This document shows positions 1 to 7,215 of a stretch of DNA of 64,000 bases, in pieces. Position numbers and translations under genes: made by a program. Origin of the DNA: Thiosulfatihalobacter marinus (GTDB lineage: Bacteria > Pseudomonadota > Alphaproteobacteria > Rhodobacterales > Rhodobacteraceae); assembly GCF_016019955.1 (NCBI RefSeq), contig NZ_JAECRZ010000009.1, positions 1-64,000 on the forward strand, written 5' to 3'. Below the pieces are notes generated by a model, which worked only from the letters and a program-made list of their open reading frames with translations, was not told where the DNA came from and searched no databases. Every line of letters begins with the position of its first letter. Positions within the stretch are counted from its first letter, which is position 1.

Positions 1-1
1 C

Positions 2-100
2 GAAGACCAGCGCGGCGGGCAGACCTTCTCGATCATCCCGTTCATCGACAGCGGTGAGCAGCCGCTGGACGCAGGCGTGGGGCTGTCGCTGGTCGCGTGA
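2..100 (+). CDS. C-terminal end of an unknown protein (partial)
   Basis: An open frame enters from the left edge and ends at TGA 98-100; 32 residues are visible, ending GVGLSLVA. The start and domains lie outside the window, so no family can be named. A strong hairpin with a T-run follows 34 bp after the stop, which supports this being the true end of a transcription unit. Confidence 0.5.
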   Translation, partial: EDQRGGQTFSIIPFIDSGEQPLDAGVGLSLVA

Positions 101-133
101 CTAGCGCGTGAGAGAAGACAATTTGTACCGAAA

Positions 134-164
134 GGGGAGCCGTGGGACCACGGTTCCCCTTTTT
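134..164 (+). terminator. Rho-independent terminator
   Basis: A near-perfect 12-bp inverted repeat (GGGGAGCCGTGG / CCACGGTTCCCC, one G-T wobble) is followed directly by TTTTT at 160-164. It closes the gene that ends at 100 and insulates the next gene. Confidence 0.85.
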
Positions 165-216
165 CCATGTCTGGCTGCACGACGCACGCATCTGCTTGCG
201 ATCTGCTGAATATGAT

Positions 217-238
217 ATACGATAATATATTATTGAAA
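217..238 (+). promoter_or_regulatory. Element-wide palindromic operator, site 1
   Basis: Left arm ATACGATA (7 of 8 to the consensus TTACGATA), centre ATATAT, right arm TATTGAAA (6 of 8 to TATCGTAA). It ends 16 bp before the ATG of the 178-aa gene, where a repressor or promoter element would sit. The same motif recurs at 7142-7163, 42078-42099 and 63250-63271. Confidence 0.5.
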
Positions 239-254
239 GGGCGAGGGTAGGCAC

Positions 255-791
255 ATGGTGGCGAGACTGGGAAAAGCTCCGTGGTACGAGAGCTTTGATG
301 TAGACGCCGAGGTTGAAGAGCTTCTTGCTCATATCGAGCGTTGCACCGGATTTGCGCTGCCTGAACGACAGCGTGATGTCATCATGACCCATGCAAGGGC
401 AAAGCTCGACAGGACAAGGCAGGCATATCTGGAGGCCAAGGCGGCGGGAAAGCCGGTGTCCACATCGCGCCGCGCCTATCTGACCGACCTGCAGGACACG
501 ATCTTCATGGCGATCCCGGAAGAGAACCTCGCGCGGATGCCCCTGAGCGAGCAGGTTCTGAACGATCCATCATTTTATGCGGACGCCATGCACTATGCCG
601 CCACGATCAGCGAGGAAGTGCTCTTCATGGCGCTGTCCTCTTCGCTGAAGGACATGACCGTTCAAGACGCCCAAGCCTTTGTCTCAAAGCTCTTGCACGG
701 CACGATTGACGACAATACCCGCAAATATGCCGAAGCGTTGAAGCGCCCCGAGCGTGAAATCATGCCGCAGCGGCCTGGCAAAACAGTATGA
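255..791 (+). CDS. Hypothetical helical protein, 178 aa
   Basis: A 178-residue soluble, mostly alpha-helical and acidic protein with no signal peptide, membrane segment or recognisable catalytic motif. Codon use matches the GC-rich backbone. The ATG at 255 follows a purine-rich stretch (GGGCGAGGG) and lies just after palindromic operator site 1, so it is probably co-regulated with the transfer genes. It is convergent with the TIR gene. The family is not recognised and no function is proposed. Confidence 0.6.
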   Translation: MVARLGKAPWYESFDVDAEVEELLAHIERCTGFALPERQRDVIMTHARAKLDRTRQAYLEAKAAGKPVSTSRRAYLTDLQDTIFMAIPEENLARMPLSEQVLNDPSFYADAMHYAATISEEVLFMALSSSLKDMTVQDAQAFVSKLLHGTIDDNTRKYAEALKRPEREIMPQRPGKTV

Positions 792-859
792 TACTGCGAC
801 CAATCGGTTCCTTGTTCTGGCGTTTCGTGACCCGATCTACGTGAGTTGCCGCGCGCATC

Positions 860-955
860 AAAGGCGCGCTTGCTCCTCGGTTTCTGTTGCCGCTCGAAGT
901 CAATGGGCGACAGCATTTCGTTCCGCGTGAACCCGCAGTTGCCATTCTGTATCAC
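860..955 (-). pseudogene. Possible remnant of an IS3-type transposase C-terminus
   Basis: On the minus strand, between two convergent genes, a short frame reads NEMLSPIDFERQQ. This resembles the end of IS3-family OrfB transposases (typically ..LGYLSPIDFERR..). Nothing upstream continues the transposase, because the TIR gene lies immediately to the right, so at most the last 30 or so codons remain. The match is short and the call is tentative; it could be chance. Confidence 0.3.
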
Positions 956-967
956 CTTCAGATTTCA

Positions 968-1675
968 TCAAAGCGCCACCAATTCCGCAAGCTTTGCGGC
1001 CACATTTGTCATGCTATCTTCAGCAGTGCTCAAGCCACTTCGTGAGCCAAGAAGGGGACTAACTTCGCGAAGCTCCTCGTAAGTTGTTTCATGGACGATT
1101 GGGACAAGAAGATCGCGTGCCAACAATGCCGAAAGCTCTTTATCGGCAATTCCTTCGCTCTGAAGGCGGCGCAAAAGTGCTGGGGTGACCAAAACAATGC
1201 CAACGCGTGACTTCACAAGTCCTTTGTCGATTTCACGCAGAAGGTTGGAACCAAGCAGAACATCCTTCTCGCTGAACCAAACTGAAACGCCAGCTTCTTC
1301 CAAGAAATCGTGTAGTTCTTTCGCTGCGCCTCCTCGGTCGTCCCACGCGTGACACAGAAAAACGTCACGAATGTCAGGAATAGATGCCCGCTTTTCCACG
1401 TTTTCTCGGACGGGGGTGAGTGTTCGCACTTCGACGGGAGTATAAACCACCGTCGAGCCTGCTTTAGACCAACGCGGCTTTGTGTTGCCGCCAGATCTGG
1501 AACCGCCACCGCTTCGTGCACTTCCACTACTTCCCAACGAGGAATAGGATGGGCTGCGATACGGTGAATAAGAAAAATACGACCTGTAGCCACGCGAACC
1601 ACCTCGACATGCCGGGCAATTTTCGGCCCCACTTGCCGTGCGATGACCATTCACGGGTGCTGTACACTGTGCCAT
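968..1675 (-). CDS. TIR-domain protein with an N-terminal Cys motif
   Basis: A 235-aa protein. Residues 1-25 carry a compact Cys/His motif (CTAPVNGHR...CPAC) that looks like a small zinc-binding or tag module. A Ser/Gly/Tyr-rich linker follows to about residue 95. From about 103 there is a TIR fold: DVFLCHAWDD (strand A), VSVWFSEKDV, then LLREIDKGL, whose Glu sits where the TIR NADase catalytic Glu is expected, and GIVLVTPALL. Bacterial TIR proteins are commonly NAD+-consuming or cyclic-ADPR-signalling defence effectors; that role here is inferred. It lies downstream of the DUF2188 gene and is divergent from the XRE/ImmA pair. No second domain that would sense phage is visible. Confidence 0.8.
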   Translation of the reverse strand: MAQCTAPVNGHRTASGAENCPACRGGSRGYRSYFSYSPYRSPSYSSLGSSGSARSGGGSRSGGNTKPRWSKAGSTVVYTPVEVRTLTPVRENVEKRASIPDIRDVFLCHAWDDRGGAAKELHDFLEEAGVSVWFSEKDVLLGSNLLREIDKGLVKSRVGIVLVTPALLRRLQSEGIADKELSALLARDLLVPIVHETTYEELREVSPLLGSRSGLSTAEDSMTNVAAKLAELVAL

Positions 1676-1734
1676 TAGATTATCTCCTTTGTTCGTGGGC
1701 GCGTTGGAAAGGGGTCATATATCGCGACGCTAGT

Positions 1735-1956
1735 TCAGCCTTTTGGAGGATAGGGGTCGTTGCCGTAGCTCCAGGCTTCGCGGAACTGACCATTCCGACC
1801 CTGAATTCGGAGCTCTGAGCCCTGATTGCGAGCGATGTCGCGCCCGTGGTCGATAGCTTCGCGCTGAGTGTCAAAGCTGCGGGTAAGACGTTCGTTGCCT
1901 TCGCCACGGACGCCCCATTTGTCGCCATTACGAACGACATACTGGTTCTTAGACAT
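1735..1956 (-). CDS. DUF2188-family small protein
   Basis: A 73-aa protein with the DUF2188 signature: YVVRNGDKWGVRGEGNER, then a helix with FDTQREAIDHGRDIARN, and the typical ending SYGNDPYPPKG. The start at 1956 is chosen because GGAG lies 6 nt upstream; an in-frame ATG four codons earlier (1968) lacks this spacing. It is the first gene of a unit with the TIR protein and is read away from the XRE/ImmA pair. DUF2188 function is unknown. Pairing with TIR suggests an accessory or antitoxin-like role, which is inference. Confidence 0.8.
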   Translation of the reverse strand: MSKNQYVVRNGDKWGVRGEGNERLTRSFDTQREAIDHGRDIARNQGSELRIQGRNGQFREAWSYGNDPYPPKG

Positions 1957-2000
1957 TGCTGTCTCCATTTAGCCGGCCCCGTCATTGGCGACCGATAACG

Positions 2001-2072
2001 TATCATATGATCTTACGGAGCGAGTTGTCAAGTTAGCCGCTACGTGATAATATCATTGCATCTTACGGCGCG
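2001..2072. promoter_or_regulatory. Paired direct repeats between divergent defence genes
   Basis: Two 22-bp copies start at 2001 and 2051, exactly 50 bp apart. Each has TATCA, 4 variable bases, ATCTTACGG, 1 variable base and GCG. They fill the region between the DUF2188 start (1956, minus) and the XRE start (2114, plus). The spacing of about five helical turns and the divergent context suggest operators for the XRE protein, controlling both units. Confidence 0.55.
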
Positions 2073-2113
2073 TTCCCTTATGGACTGCGCCGCTTTGATT
2101 CAGGGAGAGAAAC

Positions 2114-2449
2114 ATGACATTTGCGGTCCGTCTGAACGAGCTCCGGGTAAAAAAGAAAAAATCACTGCAGGAAGTTGCAGACGCCCTCGGAGTTTCCAAA
2201 ACTCATATTTGGGAACTTGAGAAAGGTCGAACGGACAACCCTTCTCTCGAGCTGTTGACCAAAATTGCGGACTATTTCAAGGTGTCGATCCGGCATCTGG
2301 TGGGCGAAGATTTTGAGAACGACCAGAACGATGAAATGGCACGTATGTTCAGACAGGTCGGCGATTTAGAAGAGAATGACCGAGCGATCATAGATGATAT
2401 GATCCAGTCGCTTCGAAACCGCCGAAAGGGGGCAAATGATACAAATTGA
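2114..2449 (+). CDS. XRE-family transcriptional regulator
   Basis: A 111-aa protein. Residues 1-62 form a Cro/CI helix-turn-helix: LNELRVKKKKSLQEVADALG, VSKTHIWELEKGR, then PSLELLTKIADYFKV. The C-terminal 45 residues are acidic and helical. GGGAGAG lies just upstream of ATG 2114. The stop overlaps the ImmA/IrrE frame by 14 nt. In XRE/ImmA pairs the peptidase cleaves the repressor to induce the regulated genes. Here the likely targets are this operon and the divergent TIR unit through the repeats at 2001-2072. Confidence 0.85.
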   Translation: MTFAVRLNELRVKKKKSLQEVADALGVSKTHIWELEKGRTDNPSLELLTKIADYFKVSIRHLVGEDFENDQNDEMARMFRQVGDLEENDRAIIDDMIQSLRNRRKGANDTN

Positions 2450-3290
2450 CCGCATGGAAATTGATGATGCTGGGAGCGATCCGAAGAGGCTCGCAAAGGC
2501 AATTCTGGATCAACTTCCAGACGATACCGTGATGGTGCCGGTCAGAGATATCGCGAAGGCTATAGACATCTACGAGATCCGCGAGGAACAGTTGAGCGGT
2601 CTTGAGGGAGCTCTCATAGTTCCCAAAGAAAAGTCTGAAGGGGCAATTTTGATCAACAAAGATCGCCACGAAAGCCGAAAGCGCTATACGATTGCCCATG
2701 AGCTTGGGCATTATGTACATCCGTTCCATCGGGCCAATAGTCCAGACGGCTTCCGCTGTAAGAAGAGCGATCTGGCGGTCACAAAAGCTAAGCCGAATGA
2801 TCCGCACTCACGGATGGAGCAGCAAGCAAACGAATTCGCAGCTGAGTTGCTTATGCCAGCACTGGCTGTTGCGTCCTTTGTCCGAGACAATGGCGAAGCC
2901 GATCTATCCCATATTCTTGAGCTAGCTCGACGCCATGATGTGAGCAGAGAGGCAGCAGCTCGACGCTACATTCCGCGGATCGGCGACCCCGCAGCCATAA
3001 TTTTTTCGAATGGTGGCGTCGTCAGGTATGCCCGGTTGAACGAGTTTTTTCCCAAGTTATCAGTTTGCCGCGGCGACCAGGTTCCGCCGCAGAGCGTCTC
3101 TGCCCTCTCAACTGCGGATATTGGAGAAGTAACTGGCTGCGTAGAAGTTGCGGCGTACACTTGGCTGCAGAGGCCGGCCGGAGTAACGTTGTTTGAGCAA
3201 ACGTTGGCGCAACAAAACGGTTTCAGAATGACATTGCTCACGGCTGAAATCGAAGAAGTTGAGGACGAATGGGAAGCTCCATCGTTCTGA
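2436..3290 (+). CDS. ImmA/IrrE-family metallopeptidase
   Basis: A 284-aa protein with the zinc-peptidase motif IAHELGHYVH at about residues 88-97 (HEXXH) and a downstream QQANEFAAELLMP motif that supplies the third ligand Glu, as in ImmA/IrrE. The C-terminal 110 residues have no motif I recognise. It overlaps the XRE gene and is translationally coupled to it. Known members cleave a cognate repressor under stress; this one probably de-represses the TIR/DUF2188 unit, which is an inference from gene order. Confidence 0.85.
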   Translation: MIQIDRMEIDDAGSDPKRLAKAILDQLPDDTVMVPVRDIAKAIDIYEIREEQLSGLEGALIVPKEKSEGAILINKDRHESRKRYTIAHELGHYVHPFHRANSPDGFRCKKSDLAVTKAKPNDPHSRMEQQANEFAAELLMPALAVASFVRDNGEADLSHILELARRHDVSREAAARRYIPRIGDPAAIIFSNGGVVRYARLNEFFPKLSVCRGDQVPPQSVSALSTADIGEVTGCVEVAAYTWLQRPAGVTLFEQTLAQQNGFRMTLLTAEIEEVEDEWEAPSF

Positions 3291-3890
3291 CGAAGTGCCG
3301 CTCTGTCTATCTACACATTGCATTTATTGGTGTCGCCTGCAGCGAATGTAAGCCTTCGGACCTCCCCTGCTCGGCTTCGCGTGTCGCAGGAGAGAACGGC
3401 CCTTCGGTCCGTCGCGCATTCGGCCATGCGGCCTCACCGCGGCGTCGTACCCGGCATCCCGGTTTGCCCGCCTCGCGAGCACGTTCCTCCCTGGCCGCTC
3501 CGCCGGATTGCGCTCTGGTCTGTTTTGCGGGGCAAAACGATCCCTCCGCTTCATCCGTCTCCCGCGTCCGGTCGGGCCGTTTGCCTGCTCGGGTCGGGCA
3601 AACCTACCGTCAATACACACACACATGAGCGTGGAAGCATATCCTCCGGATGGCCCCCAAATCAGCCCGCGTCAAGGATCGCAAAACTTTTCGGCGAGGG
3701 CGGGGTCTATGGCGTTGGGCGGTCCCGTGCGTGAGCGCGCGCATGTGTCGGGTGCTGCGCGCGGAAAACTTTTGCGCCCGGCAAGCCGGCGGCTGCGCCG
3801 TCCCTGACCCGGGCAGATTCGGAAACCAGGCATTCGGCCATGCCCCCACACTCACGTGGTGGCTCCACAACCGACTACTGGAGACCAGAC
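3291..3890. other. GC-rich non-coding tract
   Basis: About 600 bp without a credible gene. Several frames are open on both strands, but they are Arg/Pro-rich, mutually overlapping and lack ribosome sites. The tract holds short inverted repeats and a CA dinucleotide run near 3610-3622, and ends in the leader of the DUF2493 gene. It may be a leading-region regulatory segment; no motif proves that. Confidence 0.5.
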
Positions 3891-4820
3891 ATGGCTTACG
3901 ACAATGCAAACACCTACGAGACCATTGAACTTTTCGGACTGACCGAGAAGGACGCACAGCTCCCGATCCCGGAAGATCACTTCCTGACCGACCGCATCAT
4001 CCGCGAGAGCTTCGAGGCTCTGCTTGGCTCGCTGCGCGGGACTGGGCTCGAGGCAGAAATCGAACCGCTCGCCCATGGGCTCGCCACGATCCTGCAGCGG
4101 CGCAAGGTGGCGCTCGGCAAGGAGGTCGACCGCACTGCGGACAAGATCGGCGCGCTGGCAAAGTCCCACGACGGGTCGGAGATCGCCGAGACCGCACTCG
4201 AAGAGGCGCAGGCGCGCTTTCTGCACCTGCGCGAGATTGTCAGCGCCATCGAGGTGATGAGCGAGGCGGCGGCGGAATGCTACGAGATCGAGACGGGTCA
4301 CGCCTTCATCCCGGCGGCAGGCTCGCGGGCGAGTGTCCGGGCGCAAGAGACTGGGGCGGTCTTCGAGGCCCGGCATCTGCTCGAACAGCATGATCGCGAA
4401 ACCGCCGAGAAGTCGAAAGTCGAGGGGGTGCCCCTGATCGTTTCGGGCGCCACCGACTGGACCGATGTCGATGTGATCTTCAACACGCTCGACAAGGTTC
4501 GGGAGCGGATCAAGCAGAACCGTAACCAAGAGATATTCCTCTGCCACAAGGGTGGCAAGCACGGGGCGGAGATGATCGCGGCTCGGTGGGCGCGGGCGCG
4601 CGGGGTAGCGCAAGCGCGCTTCGATCCGCGCTGGTCCGCACACGGGCGGGCGGCACCGTTCAAGTGCAACGACGAGATGCTAGACGACAAGTTCGCGGCG
4701 ACGGGGGTTGTGCTCTTCGGCGGCAACGGGGTCGCGCTGAACCTCGGGCAGAAGGCGGAAGCGAAAGGCCTGACGGTCATGCGGGTTGCGGACCCGGCGA
4801 AGAAGGCGTCGCAGGATTGA
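3891..4820 (+). CDS. DUF2493 (SLOG-like) protein
   Basis: A 309-aa protein. The N-terminal ~190 residues are helical. The C-terminal part is a DUF2493 Rossmann-like domain of the YspA/SLOG superfamily: PLIVSGATDWTDVDVIFNTL, then IFLCHKGGKHGAEMIAARWA, a basic stretch with FDPRW, and ATGVVLFGGNGVALNL. SLOG domains bind nucleotides, but no substrate is known for this plasmid-type subfamily. The start at 3891 (MAYDNANTYETIELFG) is preferred over upstream codons, since the preceding residues are low-complexity. It is followed by a terminator. Confidence 0.8.
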   Translation: MAYDNANTYETIELFGLTEKDAQLPIPEDHFLTDRIIRESFEALLGSLRGTGLEAEIEPLAHGLATILQRRKVALGKEVDRTADKIGALAKSHDGSEIAETALEEAQARFLHLREIVSAIEVMSEAAAECYEIETGHAFIPAAGSRASVRAQETGAVFEARHLLEQHDRETAEKSKVEGVPLIVSGATDWTDVDVIFNTLDKVRERIKQNRNQEIFLCHKGGKHGAEMIAARWARARGVAQARFDPRWSAHGRAAPFKCNDEMLDDKFAATGVVLFGGNGVALNLGQKAEAKGLTVMRVADPAKKASQD

Positions 4821-4827
4821 AGAGAGA

Positions 4828-4850
4828 GGGTCGCCTTCGGGCGGCCCTTT
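4828..4850 (+). terminator. Terminator with TTCG tetraloop
   Basis: GGGTCGCC-TTCG-GGCGGCCC followed by TTT, 7 bp after the DUF2493 stop. The segment CGGCCCTTTCGTC also occurs in the hairpin after the next gene (5996-6008), so both genes may carry related terminators. Confidence 0.75.
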
Positions 4851-4919
4851 CGTCGTTTCTTATGGGTGTGGACGTTCTCCAAATCACTTTGCCTAGCAAT
4901 TTCCTGTTTTGATAGGTAT

Positions 4920-5969
4920 ATGAATGCCAAGCAAAACTTGGAAATGATAGGCATGACCCCACTCAGCAGCATCGCGATGAGCGCCTATACCGACCTGGTG
5001 CGTCTTCTGAAGGACGACGCCTTGTCCGGTGTCGAAGGCAAGCCCACGCTCAAGGAGCGTGGGGATAAGGCTTATTGGTATGCCGCGCGCCGTGTCGGGA
5101 CGGAGATGCGGTTCATCTATATCGGCGAAGACAGCGACGAGACGCGCGCGCGCATCGACCGGATCGAAGAGCTGCGCGCAACGGCCAAGGATCGGCAGGC
5201 GGAACGGTCGCGGCTTGTCCGGCTCTTGCGTGCGGAAGGCATGACGCCCATCGACCGGGCGACCGGTTCCATCCTGTCGGCCATGGCCGCAGCCGGAACC
5301 TTCCGTTTGGGTGGCACCATCGTCGGAACCAATGCATTTCGCCTCTATGAAGGCGAGCTTGGTATCCGTCTGCCAATTGGCGGTATGGCCAATACTGGCG
5401 ACATCGACATCGCGCAGTTCGAGAAGCTCAGCGTTGCGTTGCAGGATCAGGTCGACCCGGGTCTTGCCGAGACGTTCTCGGCGCTCAAATTCGATCCTCT
5501 GCCAGCTCTTGACCAAGGTCGGACATGGCGATGGGCCCAGGGTGGCAGCGGCCAGTTGGTCGAGTTTCTCACACCGGCGTTCGGAGATGAGACCATCCGT
5601 GATCTGCCAGCATTGGGCGTGAACGCCCAAGGATTGAACTATCTCAACTTCCTGATCGCTGAGCCGATCCACGCGGCGGCGATCTATAGATCCGGCGTTC
5701 TGGTGCAGGTGCCCCGCCCGGAACGCTATGCGATCCACAAACTGATCATTGCCGACCGGCGCCGCGATGGGGCAGGGAGCCTGAAATCCGCGAAGGACCG
5801 CGAGCAGGCGGCTTTCCTTATCGAAGCGATGGCCGAGGACCGGCCCGATGATCTGGCTCGGGCCTATGCCACCGCAATGGAGGTTGGGCCGCGCTGGCGG
5901 GAGCACATCGGCAACTCGCTGAAGCGAATGCCTGATACCAGCGGGTTGCTCGACAGCTTGGGCGCGTGA
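4920..5969 (+). CDS. GSU2403-type nucleotidyltransferase-fold protein
   Basis: A 349-aa protein. The N-terminal ~105 residues are helical and charged. From about residue 115 there is a nucleotidyltransferase fold resembling the GSU2403/NTP_transf_8 family: GTFRLGGTIVGTNAFRLYEG followed by NTGDIDIAQ (the acidic D-x-D), then a C-terminal region with GLNYLNFLIAEPIHAAAI and a basic YAIHKLIIADRRR. Polymerase-beta-like folds of this kind transfer nucleotides to protein or RNA, and some act as toxins. No antitoxin partner is adjacent. The start is uncertain; in-frame ATGs also lie at 4944 and 4953. Confidence 0.7.
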   Translation: MNAKQNLEMIGMTPLSSIAMSAYTDLVRLLKDDALSGVEGKPTLKERGDKAYWYAARRVGTEMRFIYIGEDSDETRARIDRIEELRATAKDRQAERSRLVRLLRAEGMTPIDRATGSILSAMAAAGTFRLGGTIVGTNAFRLYEGELGIRLPIGGMANTGDIDIAQFEKLSVALQDQVDPGLAETFSALKFDPLPALDQGRTWRWAQGGSGQLVEFLTPAFGDETIRDLPALGVNAQGLNYLNFLIAEPIHAAAIYRSGVLVQVPRPERYAIHKLIIADRRRDGAGSLKSAKDREQAAFLIEAMAEDRPDDLARAYATAMEVGPRWREHIGNSLKRMPDTSGLLDSLGA

Positions 5970-5979
5970 TGACCGTAAC

Positions 5980-6004
5980 GGGGTCGTGCTTGGCGCGGCC
6001 CTTT
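5980..6004 (+). terminator. Probable terminator
   Basis: GGGTCG pairs with CGGCCC (one wobble) across a 9-nt loop and is followed by TTT, 11 bp after the nucleotidyltransferase stop. It is weaker than the hairpin at 4828 but shares its right arm. Confidence 0.5.
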
Positions 6005-6109
6005 CGTCATGTCTCATGGCGCGTGCGATCGGTCACACTTTTTCAGCAACTCGCGGCGGCCAGCACCGTCATCCCTCTACCCAGCCCGTCAGAGTTCGGC
6101 CCATCCACA

Positions 6110-6304
6110 TCGGTACGGGCTGGGGATGGTGCGCACCTCGCACATCGTCAGCAGCGCAAGACCGAGGGGGCAAGACGTCGCACATGACGCTGAAGACCTG
6201 CACAACCCTCGGGTGGTGTTTCGGAACATCGCATCCACGCGGGCGGGCGTCATCAGCACCCCGGCCAGGATCGGCGGGACGCGGACGCGGATGGTGGCGA
6301 CTGC
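6110..6304 (-). pseudogene. Decayed inverted copy of the 68-aa gene at 6509
   Basis: Read on the minus strand, this stretch keeps the start of the 68-aa gene (GTCGCCACC, encoding VAT) and its central block (DAMFRNT versus GAMFRNT). After a frameshift it keeps FSVMCD versus FSLKLD. Nucleotide blocks TTCAG.GTCA..CGAC.TC..CGGTC..GCTG..GATGT align in the same order in both. Insertions and frame changes make it non-coding. This accounts for most of the otherwise empty 5970-6508 gap; 6305-6508 shows nothing else except the leader of the intact copy. Confidence 0.55.
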
Positions 6305-6508
6305 GTGATGGCACAGGTCAATCGGGTCCCTCCTTTTTGCTATGCATGTGGATCGCACGGGGTCGGCCCGTTCGTGCCCTCAGCTCACGCTTCGGCAAGC
6401 ACAAATACGGCTTCCGCGGCGGAGCCGCGAACCCTCCGCATTTGCACTTGCGACCGGGCCTCTTGCCCCCGTGCTGGCAGATCCCCATCGCAACAAGGAG
6501 TAACCCAA

Positions 6509-6715
6509 ATGACCAACCACTACGTCGCCACCGTCCCCGTCAAGTTCACCGACACCGATGGCCAGGAGCGCACCCGCTTCCAACGCGTGGGCGCGATGTT
6601 CCGCAACACCCGCAACGGGGATGGATCGGAGTTCTTCAGCCTCAAGCTCGACTTCCCGGTCGCGGTCTCGGAGCTGGTGATGTTCCCGCCGAGCGCGAAG
6701 GATCCCCAGGACTGA
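6509..6715 (+). CDS. Small conserved plasmid-type protein, 68 aa
   Basis: A 68-aa protein, MTNHYVATVPVKF... ending PPSAKDPQD, with alternating strands and no catalytic motif. The start is firm: AAGGAG lies 7-9 nt before ATG 6509. The sequence type is familiar from Rhodobacteraceae conjugative plasmids beside mobilisation genes, but I cannot name a family. A diverged inverted copy lies at 6110-6304. A hairpin without a T-run follows at 6732-6751. Confidence 0.7.
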   Translation: MTNHYVATVPVKFTDTDGQERTRFQRVGAMFRNTRNGDGSEFFSLKLDFPVAVSELVMFPPSAKDPQD

Positions 6716-6731
6716 ATCCTCTGACGAGGAT

Positions 6732-6751
6732 GGGCCGCCATCAGGCGGCCC
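6732..6751 (+). terminator. Perfect hairpin without T-run
   Basis: GGGCCGCC-ATCA-GGCGGCCC, an 8-bp stem 16 bp after the stop of the 68-aa gene. There is no T tract, so it is more likely a factor-dependent terminator or mRNA 3' stabiliser than a classical intrinsic terminator. Confidence 0.5.
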
Positions 6752-6850
6752 GGTCCCTGTTCCAGGGATGCCGGGTCCGGCGGGGGTGATCGCCGACCGG
6801 AAGGGTCAGGCCGCGACAGACCGGCCAGTCAGCCTCAAGGGGGCCATCCA

Positions 6851-6992
6851 CAAAAACCTATCGGCCAGGGCCTCCCGGTTTTTGCGGCAGAGATTTGGCA
6901 AGCCAAATCTGGCCCTCCTTGACCCTGCCTGTCCGCCCTGTCGGTGGGGTTTGTGCCCGCCCGCGGTTCCGTCCGAACACATGCGTGTTCGG
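6851..6992. other. Inverted-repeat cluster, candidate oriT
   Basis: Three inverted repeats lie in 142 bp just upstream of mobC and the relaxase. They are CAAAAACC/GGTTTTTG (6851-6858 and 6877-6884), AGATTTGGC-AA-GCCAAATCT (6891-6910) and CCGAACAC-ATGC-GTGTTCGG (6973-6992). Origins of transfer normally sit beside the relaxase operon and carry such repeats next to the nick site. No nick consensus could be matched by eye, so the exact nic position is not given. No gene is supported between 6752 and 7141. Confidence 0.45.
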
Positions 6993-7141
6993 CCAGACCT
7001 TCGGGCGGTTTTGGGGAAGGGGACCCATTGGACAGGTGGGTCGCCCGGTGGTGAGGGCGGCAGAGCCGCGTCCCTGCGGGCCGCGGCGTGAAGCGGACAC
7101 CAAGACTGCCTGAGCCTGAATGCGCCGTAAGTATATAATTG

Positions 7142-7163
7142 ACAGATAGGTATATTATCGTAA
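7142..7163. promoter_or_regulatory. Element-wide operator, site 2 (half-site)
   Basis: Centre GTATAT and a perfect right arm TATCGTAA (7156-7163); the left arm is degenerate (GATA one base out of register). The site is 53 bp before mobC. The 12-bp core TACGATAATATA, read on the other strand, is identical to site 1 at 218-229. Confidence 0.45.
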
Positions 7164-7215
7164 GGTGAGGGCAGACTTGGTGGAAGGTGGCAGGAAATAG
7201 GGGGTCTTTCTTCGC

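Noticed and set aside
3610-3622. CA dinucleotide run
   Set aside because: Too short to be a meaningful satellite; reported only as part of the non-coding tract.
3269-3957. Several overlapping open frames of 90-140 codons on both strands
   Set aside because: Arg/Pro-rich, no ribosome sites, mutually overlapping in GC-rich DNA; typical chance frames.
5986-6789. A 267-codon plus-strand frame
   Set aside because: Low-complexity translation, overlaps the firm 68-aa gene and the decayed inverted copy.
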